Source of the DNA: Clostridiales bacterium
GTDB lineage: Bacteria; Bacillota; Clostridia; Peptostreptococcales; Anaerovoracaceae
Assembly (NCBI GenBank): GCA_012513435.1
Contig: JAAZCE010000011.1
Location: 62,001-126,000, forward strand
Length of the DNA: 64,000 nucleotides
Direction of reading: 5' to 3'
Positions 10,303 through 20,296 of the stretch are shown here, one piece after another (position 1 is the stretch's first letter; the number at the start of each line of letters is the position of its first letter). The translations under genes and the position numbers were made by a program. The notes below the pieces were generated by a model. The model was not told the DNA's origin, made no database searches, and was given only the letters and a program-made list of their open reading frames with translations.

Positions 10303-11062
10303 AGTATATCTAGACCCGGGTCATGGCGGAAGCGACCCCGGCGCAGTGAAATATCTCAGAGAAAAGGAAGTGAATCTTGCTATGGCTCTGGCATGCAGAG
10401 ATTATCTGCTGGCTCACGGAGTCACGGTGAAAATGTCAAGAACGGGAGATGTCAACACGAGCATCAACGCCATGGCAAGGGAATGCAACCTATGGAAAGC
10501 AGACCTTGCCGCCAGTATCCACAATAATGCAGGAGGTGGTGACGGTTTTGAGGTTTTTCACCATTACAAAGGCGGAAGAGGAAAAACCATGTCTCAAAAC
10601 ATCGAGGCGGAGGTTAAGGCCATAGGCCAGAATTCAAGAGGGCTGAAAACAAGAAGAAACTCCAGCGGGACAGACTACTTTGGGTTTATTCGCCTGATAA
10701 ACTGCCCTTCAATAATATGTGAAGGGGTGTTTGTGGATAACAGAGCAGACGCGGCCCAGGCAGACACGGCAGCAGAGCAGAGGGCCTTCGGCTATGCCTA
10801 TGCAAGGGGAATTTTAAAAACCCTTGGCGTAGCAAACAAGGGCTACGGAGGGAGCACAACTTCAGCCCCTCCGTCAAAGGGCTTTCGTGTAAAGGTGATA
10901 GCTCAGGTTCTTAATATAAGAGAGAAGGCAGGTACAAACTACAAGATAAGAGGGCAGATAAAGGATAAAGGAGTATACACCATTGTTGCAACGGAGGGCA
11001 ACTGGGGAAGGCTAGAATCCGGTGCAGGATGGATACACTTGGGATATACAAAAAGAATATAA
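10292..11062 (+). CDS. N-acetylmuramoyl-L-alanine amidase (Amidase_3) with C-terminal SH3-like domain
   Basis: VYLDPGHGGSDPGAVKYLREKEVNLAMAL ... SIHNNAG ... ICEGVFVDN; SH3 tail VIAQVLNIREKAGTNYKIRGQIKDKGVYTIV. Start placed near 10292 (track 10262). Confidence 0.88.
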   Translation: MAYKVYLDPGHGGSDPGAVKYLREKEVNLAMALACRDYLLAHGVTVKMSRTGDVNTSINAMARECNLWKADLAASIHNNAGGGDGFEVFHHYKGGRGKTMSQNIEAEVKAIGQNSRGLKTRRNSSGTDYFGFIRLINCPSIICEGVFVDNRADAAQADTAAEQRAFGYAYARGILKTLGVANKGYGGSTTSAPPSKGFRVKVIAQVLNIREKAGTNYKIRGQIKDKGVYTIVATEGNWGRLESGAGWIHLGYTKRI

Positions 11063-11082
11063 AAAAGCATAAATATGTAGAT

Positions 11083-11117
11083 AAAACACCTCCGTTTAAT
11101 AAAAATGGAGGTGTTTT
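11083..11117 (+). terminator. Rho-independent terminator
   Basis: aaaacacctcc...ggaggtgtttt. Confidence 0.75.
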
Positions 11118-11219
11118 GAAAAAAACTGTTGACAAATATAACTGTAACTTGTATTATTACAGTACAAACTGTATTAAAAAAAATTACATAAACCATAACT
11201 ATTTATAAGGAGGGGCGAT

Positions 11220-11795
11220 ATGAAAAAGATAGGTGTTATCTCAATTATTGCAATATGTATATTTGCACTTGCAGCCTGTGGAACGTGTCCTGCAGAGAAA
11301 AATAAGGAAAGGCAGAATGAGGCTAAGCATGTTTCATCAGAAGGTCTACAGAGCTTTGAATCCACAGATTTAGATGGCAATCCGGTAAATCAGGATATTT
11401 TTTCGGGAAAAAAGTTGACCATGGTAAACATGTGGGCAACCTTTTGCGGTCCATGTATCAAAGAGATGCCAGACTTGGCGGAACTTAACAAGGAGTATTC
11501 CGATAAAGGCTTTCAAATCGTAGGAATTCCGGTGGATGTTACATTAGAGAATGGACAGCCTACAGAGGATATGATGACAACAGCCAAGAGCGTTGTCAGT
11601 GATACGGGAGCCGATTATATGCACATAGTGCCGTCGGCAAGCCTATATAAGGCAAAACTGTCAGAGGTAGACGTTGTGCCTGAAACCATATTTGTGGATG
11701 AAAATGGTAAACAGGTAGGAAGAAGCTACGTAGGATCCCATTCAAAAGCAAAATGGGGCAGGATAATTGATAGGATTTTGGAGGATGTAGAGTGA
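11220..11795 (+). CDS. TlpA-family thioredoxin-like lipoprotein
   Basis: Lipobox-like LAACG; CGPC active site in VNMWATFCGPCIKEMPDL. Confidence 0.88.
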   Translation: MKKIGVISIIAICIFALAACGTCPAEKNKERQNEAKHVSSEGLQSFESTDLDGNPVNQDIFSGKKLTMVNMWATFCGPCIKEMPDLAELNKEYSDKGFQIVGIPVDVTLENGQPTEDMMTTAKSVVSDTGADYMHIVPSASLYKAKLSEVDVVPETIFVDENGKQVGRSYVGSHSKAKWGRIIDRILEDVE

Positions 11796-11953
11796 GTAAA
11801 CGTGAAATGAGCAGTGGAGGGAGAAATTCAGCGGTGACAGTCGCCTTAATAGCGGGCGTCTGTTTCCTGGCTGCAGGCGTATACGGTGGCGAAGCTATGA
11901 CCGTACTGAGAAAGGCGGTGTATATATGTCTGGAGTGTATAGGGATTGGATAA
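11792..11953 (+). CDS. CD1871A-like small protein with CxxC motif
   Basis: GTG start overlapping the TlpA stop; translation MSKREMSSGGRNSAVTVALIAGVCFLAAGVYGGEAMTVLRKAVYICLECIGIG. Not in the supplied ORF track. Confidence 0.65.
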   Translation: MSKREMSSGGRNSAVTVALIAGVCFLAAGVYGGEAMTVLRKAVYICLECIGIG

Positions 11954-12821
11954 GAAGAGACATATAGCCCAGTTTTGTGCCGCGGCTTTATCAAATGGAT
12001 ACTTAAAGGGATTTTATTATGGAAAGATTTTTACGGGGCCGTCAAAGGGTATATGTCTGCCAGGGCTCAACTGTTATTCCTGTCCCGGGGCATTATGTGC
12101 CTGTCCCATAGGGGCTATGCAGGCGACCCTTGGAAGTTCGGGCCATAAATCGGCATTTTATGTGGGAGGATTTTTGATAATTATCGGAGCATTGATGGGA
12201 AGGCTGGTCTGCGGGTGGCTTTGCCCATTCGGTTTGGTACAGGACCTTTTGCATAAGATCTCATTTGTGAAGAAGATAAGAAGGCTTCCGGGAGATAGGT
12301 GGCTTAAATGGCTGAGATACCTTATTTTGGCTCTCTTTGTGATTCTGCTTCCCCTGCTGGTGTTGGATATTACAGGGCAAGGAAAGCCTTGGTTTTGCGA
12401 ATACATTTGTCCTGCTGGTACATTGGAGGCGGGAATACCTTTGGTGCTTCTCGACAAAGGTCTTAGGAGCGTTATCGGTTGGCTGTACGTCTGGAAGGTA
12501 GCGCTGCTTGCAATGATAATCCTTCTCTCTGTAATTGTTTACAGGCCATTTTGCCGATACCTTTGTCCTCTGGGCGCTATATACGGACTGTTTAATCCTA
12601 TATCTATTTACAGGTATGAAATAGACAGCAACAAATGTGTAAAGTGCGGGCAATGCCAAGACACGTGTAAATTGAACATAAAGGTATACGAAAAGCCTAA
12701 TAGTTTGGAATGTATCAAGTGCGGAAATTGTAAGAAGGTTTGCCCCAATGGAGCGATAACCAATGAAGCTATAATCAATGGATTGAAGAACAGAAAGGAA
12801 GAAGATGACAGGAGAATTTAA
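11946..12821 (+). CDS. 4Fe-4S membrane protein (NapH/YccM-like)
   Basis: CSLCG-like cysteine clusters: CxxCxxCxxxC in CVKCGQCQDTCK and CIKCGNCKKVCP, with TM segments. Confidence 0.82.
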   Translation: MDKKRHIAQFCAAALSNGYLKGFYYGKIFTGPSKGICLPGLNCYSCPGALCACPIGAMQATLGSSGHKSAFYVGGFLIIIGALMGRLVCGWLCPFGLVQDLLHKISFVKKIRRLPGDRWLKWLRYLILALFVILLPLLVLDITGQGKPWFCEYICPAGTLEAGIPLVLLDKGLRSVIGWLYVWKVALLAMIILLSVIVYRPFCRYLCPLGAIYGLFNPISIYRYEIDSNKCVKCGQCQDTCKLNIKVYEKPNSLECIKCGNCKKVCPNGAITNEAIINGLKNRKEEDDRRI

Positions 12822-13218
12822 CATTGCAGTTCACGGACTCGTTTTTTTAGGACACAAAGAGTGTACTGTTTCCAGTGAGGAACTTGCGGAAAACATATGT
12901 ACAAATCCTGCAAGAGTAAGAAAGATAATGGCAAAATTGAAGAAATATGGCTTAGTAGAGACAAAAGAAGGAAAAAATGGCGGTTATGTACTCAACAAAG
13001 CACCGGAGCATATAAATCTGGAACAGATATTGGACGCCGTCCAAGTTGAGCCCGTTGAGGTCTCATGGCGTTCAGGAGACCAGAACATGGACTGTATGGT
13101 AGCATCAGGCATGGCTTATGCTATGGACCGCATATACGGAGAGCTGAATAAAACTTGCAGGAAAAAATTGAAAGCCGTATCCGTCAGACAGGTGGAAGAG
13201 ATGTTGTCCCTGTCATAA
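12805..13218 (+). CDS. Rrf2-family transcriptional regulator
   Basis: N-terminal wHTH with SSEELAENICTNPARVRKIMAKLKKYGLVETKEGKNGGYVL. Confidence 0.85.
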   Translation: MTGEFNIAVHGLVFLGHKECTVSSEELAENICTNPARVRKIMAKLKKYGLVETKEGKNGGYVLNKAPEHINLEQILDAVQVEPVEVSWRSGDQNMDCMVASGMAYAMDRIYGELNKTCRKKLKAVSVRQVEEMLSLS

Positions 13219-13379
13219 ATTGATCCGTGAAAAGACCAACATGGGAGATGTTTTTCCGGAATTTTATAAAAAATATAACAAAATGTCGATAAAGGGAAAA
13301 AATAGCTTTATTTTGTAAAAAAATGGGGCTATTTGTCGTACTTTTGTCACACTGACTTCTATATAATACAACCGTATGG

Positions 13380-16300
13380 TTGTGCATAGCGATAGCTGTT
13401 GGTGATAACAAGGATGAACAGTCAGTATTGAGGAGGACAGTGGTTTTGGAAAATAACACGGTGATAAATAGGGCAGTGTCAGGTTCGTGGGGAACGACAA
13501 CTTGGACTCTCGATGAGTATGGTAAATTAACGATAAATGCAGGAGTTGGTGCTACTTTTTCATCTCCCGAAAAAGTACCTTGGTACCAACAAAGAGAGGG
13601 AATACGCAACGTAGAAATTGACGGAAAGGTATCATTGAACAGAGGTGCCTCTCTGAGCTATATGTTTTGTGACTGTGTTAATCTTGAAACAGTAAACCTT
13701 ACCGGTCTTTCTACATATGGCGTTATAGGAATGAACCGCATGTTCTACATGTGCAATTCTCTTGGACAGGTACTATTCGGTGACGAATTTGATACATCCA
13801 GAGTTGCAAACATGAGTTTTATGTTTGCGGGCTGCGGAAGTTTAGAAGACATAGACGTTTCCAAGTTTAACACATCATCTGTGACCGATATGTCCGGCAT
13901 ATTCAGCAGCTGCAGCAATCTTAAGAAAATAGAGTTATCAAATTTCAATATATCCAAGGTTACAAGTCTGCTCAGTATGTTCATGAACTGTAATGCATTG
14001 ACAGCCGTCGATATTTCTAATTTTGACACTAAAAATGTCACCGATTTAAGCTGGATGTTTTGTAATTGTTCAAGCTTGGAGGTCGTGGACTTATCGAATT
14101 TTAATACTTCCAATGTTATGGATATGAGCTGTATGTTTCTGTCCTGCAAAAAACTTGAGTATCTGGATATATCGTCCTTTACTTTGGCAGACAACTGTAA
14201 GCTACAGAATATGCTTATGTTTTGCGAAAAACTCAGGACACTGGATCTATCAAACTTCGGACAGGATAAAATGCAGGAGGTGCGTGAAGCAACAGACGGC
14301 ATAGATAAGCTGGTATCGCTGAAGCTAAGGTCTGAAGCGGCAGAGGGCGAGGAAGCTCAGGACTGGCTCAAAAAGATTTTTGGAAGCAGAGATTACGCAG
14401 AGGACGAATTTGAAAAGGGAGTAAAGGTATATTACGACCCTTCCGCTGAATTTCACGTTGCATATGCAGCCAAACTTACTGAGGCCTTAGCTCACCGGTC
14501 AACCTGTGAAGCCAATGCAACTCTGGACATTGAGGAATGTGATTTTGCAGTTCCAGAGGGATTTGCATTTAAAGAGTGGAATACGAAGAAAAACGGCAAA
14601 GGAAAGAGCTTTGAACCTAGGGATAAATTCAACGGCGTATGTTCCGACGTAAGGCTTTATGCTATATGGGGGGCGGCACCTGTTCTGGGAGCTTTGGGAA
14701 TACCTGAGCCTTTGAACTACGGTGATGTTTTGAAGCTGGAGCCACCTCGAATAATCGAAAACAACTGGGAAATAAGCTCTCAGGGTATGGAAATAAGTCC
14801 TGACGGCCTGACCAACTGGGAAAAGATAAACAGCGACACCATTTTGCCGGTAGCATATAACGGATATCATGTGAGATATTATGCTTCAAACTCAATGGGT
14901 ACTACCTATAGCAACAGTGCAACTTTGAGAATAAACAAGGCTGTATATGGTGTAGGGGAGATTAGTTGGGACGATGAAGATTTTGTTTATAACGGGACTG
15001 AAAAGAAAATACATATCAAGAACCTTCCTGCAGGAGCAATCGTGAACTATAAGGGATGCTCTGCTGTAAAGGCAGGGGTTTATTCTGCCAGTGCAATTAT
15101 TACACCTGAGGATCGGGGCAACTTCATCCCTCTTATCATCGATGAATACAGGTGGGAAATCAAGAAGGCTCGTTACGATATGAGTCAGGTGAAATGGGAT
15201 TATGAAGAGGCCTTTACTTACAATGAAGAAGAAAAGTCCGTTCTTCTTATGAACCTTCCTGAGGGAGTAACTGCTCAGTACAGAGATAACAAGGCTACTG
15301 AGGCAGGCAAGTACAGGGCAGTGGCTGAATTAACCTATGACCATGAAAACCACGAGGAAATATCAGTAGAGGATTGCACGTGGGAAATAAGGAAGGCTCA
15401 GTACGATATGAGCGCTGTAAAGTGGCAGTATAGCAATGATTTTCTCTACGATGGAACGATAAAGGCAATCTATTTGGAAGGCTTGCCGCAAGGAGTAACT
15501 GCTCAGTACGAGGATAACCGGGCAACTGATGCAGGCAGTTATGTTGCGAGGGCCATCTTAACTACAGATATGCCAGACGATTTTGAAACTCCTACCGTAG
15601 AGTCTTTTAGCTGGGAGATAAGGAAAGCACATTACAACATGGATAGCGTACGATGGAGCTATGATTCACCGTTTGTTTACAGCGGCAGTGAGAAGTTCAT
15701 ATCGCTTGAAGGACTACCAGACGGCGTAATTGCCACATACAGTGACAACAGCAAAACTTATGCAGGCAAATACACTGCCAAGGCGGTGCTTGAATCCAGA
15801 GACCCTAGTAACTATGAGGCTCCAACTGTTGAACAGTGCGAATGGACAATCAAGAAGGCTAGGTATGATATGAGTTCCGTAAAGTGGAGCCACACGGAGC
15901 CACTTGTATATAACGGAGAAGATCAGACCATCTATATTCTTAACCTTCCTGAAGGGATAACGGCACATTACGAAGGGAATATCGCTAAGGATGTGGGACT
16001 GTATAATGCCGGCGCCGAATTCAGCTACGATGAAGAAAACTATGAAAGGCCTACAATAAGAGGCTGTCAGTGGAAGATAAGCAAGGCTTCCTATGACATG
16101 AGCATAGTGAGCTGGGATAAGGATGAAGATTTCGTATACAACGGAACTTCCAAGACAGTGCAGCTTAGAAATCTGCCTGAAGGGATAACAGCAAGATATG
16201 AGGGCAACAATGCCGTAAATGCAGGGAGATATACTGCAAAGGCAATTCTTGAGGTGGCAGACCCGGACAATTACAAAATACCTATAGTAAACAGCTATCT

Positions 16301-18215
16301 TTGGGAAATAAGCAAAGCAGAATACGACGTGCAAGACGCTTACTGGGATTACAAGGAACCATTTACATACAACGGCGAGGAAAAATCCGTTGAAATAAAG
16401 GGACTTCCTTCAGGAGTAGCCGCAAGCTACAATTCCAATAAGATGATTAATGCGGGGAATTATATGGCTACCGCTGTGTTGAACGTGGATACGAGGAATT
16501 ACGAGACACCTGTTATGGAGCCATGTGAGTGGGTAATCAAGAAGGCCTTCATCAGTATGGACGGAGCAAGCTGGAACTATACGCGATCTTTCGTATACGA
16601 CGGTTCCGAAAAAGACATTGAACTTACAGGATTGCCTGAAGGCGTTATCGCATACTACACGGATAACCGCAAGACTAATGCAGGCGTTTATACGGCAGAG
16701 GCTAATCTGAGCGTCTATGATGAAAGAAACTTCCATGTGGGCGGAGTAGAGAGCTGCACCTGGGAAATAAGCAAGGCAACCTACGATATCAGCAAGGTTC
16801 AATGGGTTTACAATAATGATTTCATTTACGATGGAAAGGAAAAGAGCGTAGTTCTCAAGGGGCTTCCTGCCGGAGTAACAGCATATTATACCGGGAACAA
16901 GGCGACTGATGCGGGTACATATCAGGCAAAGGCCGAACTTATTAACGACACTCAAAACTATGAAATCCCTGAGGTGGAACCTTGTACCTGGGAAATAGGA
17001 AAAGCGGATAAGGACCTGAGCAAAGCAAAGTGGAGCTACAATGAAGCCTTTGTATACGACGGTTCCGAAAAAGGGATACATCTAATAGACCTTCCGCCGG
17101 GGGTCCGCACCGTTTACACGGGGAATAGCGCGGTGACGGCAGGTTCATATCATGCGGAGGTAACGATTTTCGCTAAAGATGAAAGGAACTTCAATGTAGG
17201 CACTGTAGAAGGATGTACATGGGAGATAAGCAAGGCGGATTACAACCTGAGCGGAGCCAAGTGGGTTCATGACGAATCAGCCAAATACGACGGAAGTGAA
17301 AAATCCGTATATCTTGCCGATCTGCCTGTGGGAATAGTCGCATCATACAAATCAAATACGGGCATTGAAGCAGGCTCATATACTGCTGAGGCATTTTTTA
17401 GCTATGACAGCGATAACTACAACAAGCCTACCATAGACGATTTTGTTTGGCAGATTAGGAAAGCCCAATATGACATGAGCAATGTTAAATGGGATTATGC
17501 TGAGCCTTTCGTATATGACGGCGAGGAGAAGCGGATAGCCCTCGAAAGCATTCAGGAAGAGGTAAAACATTTCCTGACCAAGAAAAAGACTATAATCATC
17601 AAAGGTCTGCCTGAAGGCGTTCACGTTACATATACAGGCAATGCGGGAATAAATGCAGGTATATACATAGCATCTGCAACCTGTACAATAGATGATGTAA
17701 AGAATTATTAAGTACCTATAATCGACGACTGCCAGTGGGAGATAAACAAGGCAAGCTACGACATGAGCGGCGTGTCTTGGGATTACAAGAAGCCGTTTAC
17801 ATATGATGGCAGCAGGAAGTTCGTTGAATTGAAGGGATTATCCCCTGATATGACAGTTGAATATTCCGGAAATAGCGAGGCTTATGCTGGTGAATATCTG
17901 GCTCACGCTGTATTGTCCTTGGGGGATTTCAGCAACTATGAAGTGCCTATTGTTGAAGACTGCCAGTGGAAGATAGAGAAGGCAATTTACGATATAGGCC
18001 AGATTAAGTGGAGCGATAACGGTAAGGTCAAATACGACGGGACTATGAAGGAAGTCTTCATAGAGAATCTGCCGGAGGGTACGACTGCCAAGTACACAGG
18101 CTGTCATGCCGTGAATCCAGGAGTATACTATGCCAGTGCTATACTAATTCCTGAAGACCTTGAGGACTACATCCCTCTCGTAATTGAAAACCATCGCTGG
18201 GAGATAGAAAAATAG
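13380..18215 (+). pseudogene. BspA-type LRR (DUF285) + InlB-B-like + tandem MBG-type repeat protein, interrupted by an in-frame TAA at 17709-17711
   Basis: ORFs 13380-17711 and 17763-18215 share a frame; the repeat consensus continues across the stop (NY*VPIIDDCQWEINKASYDMSGVSW). Confidence 0.75.
14940..18215 (+). repeat. About 14 tandem ~80-aa MBG-like repeats (coding)
   Basis: Recurring YDMSxVxWxYxxxFVYDGxEKxxxLxGLPxGVxAxYxxNxATxAGxYxAxAxL...NYExPxVxxCxWEIxKA. Confidence 0.85.
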
Positions 18216-18239
18216 CTTTGTCGAAATTTGTCGAATAAA

Positions 18240-18272
18240 ACCACTTGTGAAATTGCCACAAGTGGTTTATTA
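18240..18272 (+). terminator. Rho-independent terminator
   Basis: aaccacttgtg-aaattg-ccacaagtggtt followed by T-rich sequence. Confidence 0.8.
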
Positions 18273-18311
18273 TTACCATAAAGAGGAAAATAATGTAATA
18301 AATGTAAAATA

Positions 18312-19211
18312 ATGAAAAATATACAGGCTCTATACACAACTAAAGATATACGAGACTATATGTCCGAGGTTCGTTTGCTGATTTCCGATGCAGAGAGTAG
18401 GTTGAGCGATGATGAGGTCTTGGAAAAAATAGAAGAATACGTTTTTTCACAGGACAAGGCTCAGAGCTGCAGCTATTGGCAAAACGCCAAGATGATAAAC
18501 AGACTATTTCTCTCTCTGAGAAAGGAGATGGATATACTCCAGCCCTATATTGAAGACAAGAGCATCTCGGAGATAATGGTAAACGGCAGGAAGGACATAT
18601 TTGTGGAAAGGAAGGGCGTTCTGGAACGTCTCCCTCTTGCCTTTGACACCACTGAAGAGCTGGAAGAATTGATAAGGCGAATAGCCTCGGCAGTTCATAG
18701 GGAAATCAATGAGCTGACCCCCATAGTTGATGCTAGATTATCAGACGGTTCCAGGGTAAACGCCGTTTACAAGAACATAGCATTAAACGGCCCGATTTTA
18801 ACAATAAGAAAATTTCCTGAAAGCATTATGACCATGAAAGACCTTATTGAGAATGAAACTATAACACATGAAGGCGCCTGTTTTTTGCGAGACCTTGTTG
18901 CATCGGGAAAGAACTGCTTCATATGCGGGGGAACTTCCTCTGGTAAAACAACCCTGTTAAATGTGCTAGCTCAATCTATTCCCCCGCATGAGCGAGTAGT
19001 TGTAATAGAAGACTCGGCAGAGCTTCAGATAAACGAAATAGAGAATATAGTCAGACTGGAATGTAGGAACGCTAATGTTCAAGGAAAAGGAGCTGTTGAT
19101 ATGGCCGGCCTAGTCAAGACCAGCCTCAGAATGCGACCGGATAGAATACTGGTGGGAGAAGTGAGAGGTAAGGAAGTCCTCGATATGGTGCAGGCACTTA
19201 TATTTACCTAA
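18312..19211 (+). pseudogene. cpaF: Tad pilus/CpaF-type secretion ATPase, N-terminal portion interrupted by the ICE
   Basis: Walker A GGTSSGKTT and Walker B-region RPDRILVGEVRGKEVLDMVQAL, then element-encoded IFT*. The missing NTGHSGMSTGHANS continues at 60355. Confidence 0.92.
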
Positions 19212-19248
19212 ATATACATTTATAAGTAAGATAAGGAGGCATTGAATA

Positions 19249-19494
19249 ATGAAAGACACAGGAATAGTAAGGAACGTTGATGGGTTGGGTCGAATTGTAA
19301 TACCAAAAGAGCTTAGAGATATGCTTCATATGGAGACAGGTGATTCATTAGAAGTGTATGTGATGGAAGATGGGATAGTTTTAAAAAAATATCATAGAGG
19401 TTGCGAATTATGTGGCTCTATAGATGATACGATAATCTTTAAAGAAAAAGAAATATGCCCAAAGTGTCTCAAGATAATAAAGGAGTATAAGTAA
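19249..19494 (+). CDS. AbrB-family regulator with C-terminal Cys motifs
   Basis: GIVRNVDGLGRIVIPKELRDML...GDSLEVYV; CELCG...CPKC. Confidence 0.88.
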   Translation: MKDTGIVRNVDGLGRIVIPKELRDMLHMETGDSLEVYVMEDGIVLKKYHRGCELCGSIDDTIIFKEKEICPKCLKIIKEYK

Positions 19495-19577
19495 ATAACA
19501 ATATAATATTTCCTAGAACAGACGATTTTTGCAGTACAATATATGTATAGGATATTAAGGAAAGTGAGGTGGTTAAT

Positions 19578-20150
19578 ATGAAAAGAAAAATGCTTGTGAT
19601 TATATGTATCAGTATATTTGCTGTTACCGGGATAATCGCCGGAATAGTAAATTGCACTGACAGTAATGCTGATGAAGAAAAGTCCAAGGCAACAGCACCT
19701 ATAGAAGATATGAAAGTTGCAAATGATGGTAAGCAAACGAAAAACAGCAATAAGCAAAAAACAGGAGCTGATGCAGTAGGAAATCCTCTTTCGAAAGAGA
19801 AAGGGGTTAATAAAAAGAAAAAGGGCGATTTCAGTTCTGAGGTGAAAGATAGTAGTCCAAATGGGGCGCCCTCTTCAAAGCCTACTATCAAGGAATCATC
19901 AAAACCATCTCATGAGCACTCATGGGAAGCAATTTACAAAACAAGGCAGAGTCCCCATATAAGGCAGGTGCCTTGGACAAAGTGTTACTGCTGCGGTGCA
20001 GATATGACGGGGAACCCCAGCCATATAGACCAACATCTATTAAATGGTGAGAGTAATGTGCATTATGGGACGGAATACAGAAGTGAGACATATTATATAA
20101 GCGAGCAGTATGTGAGCGGGTATAAATGTTCATGCGGAGCAATAAAGTAA
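19578..20150 (+). CDS. Secreted/membrane-anchored protein with His/Cys-rich C-terminus
   Basis: N-terminal hydrophobic segment, low-complexity linker, C-terminal CYCCGADM...CSCG. Confidence 0.6.
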   Translation: MKRKMLVIICISIFAVTGIIAGIVNCTDSNADEEKSKATAPIEDMKVANDGKQTKNSNKQKTGADAVGNPLSKEKGVNKKKKGDFSSEVKDSSPNGAPSSKPTIKESSKPSHEHSWEAIYKTRQSPHIRQVPWTKCYCCGADMTGNPSHIDQHLLNGESNVHYGTEYRSETYYISEQYVSGYKCSCGAIK

Positions 20151-20247
20151 ATAAGAAAACATAATCTGTGCAAACAGTTTATGATATTAAAAAAGCAGCT
20201 TTTCAAAAAGAAGGGCTGTTTTTTTGTGTGAAAAGTAATGACAAGTA

Positions 20248-20275
20248 GCAAAATCGCCGATGTCTGCGATTTTGC
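20248..20275. repeat. Dispersed palindrome, copy 1 (GCAAAATCGCCGATGTCTGCGATTTTGC)
   Basis: 10-bp perfect arms GCAAAATCGC/GCGATTTTGC; just upstream of the RBS of the adhesin gene. Confidence 0.85.
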
Positions 20276-20296
20276 CATATCGAGAAAGGAGTAGCT

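Noticed and set aside
14940-18215. Repetitive DNA as CRISPR or minisatellite
   Set aside because: Periodicity is ~240 bp and conserved at protein level with diverged codons; it is a coding repeat.
19392-19891. Minus-strand ORFs near the left ICE end
   Set aside because: Overlap better-supported plus-strand genes (AbrB-like, secreted protein).
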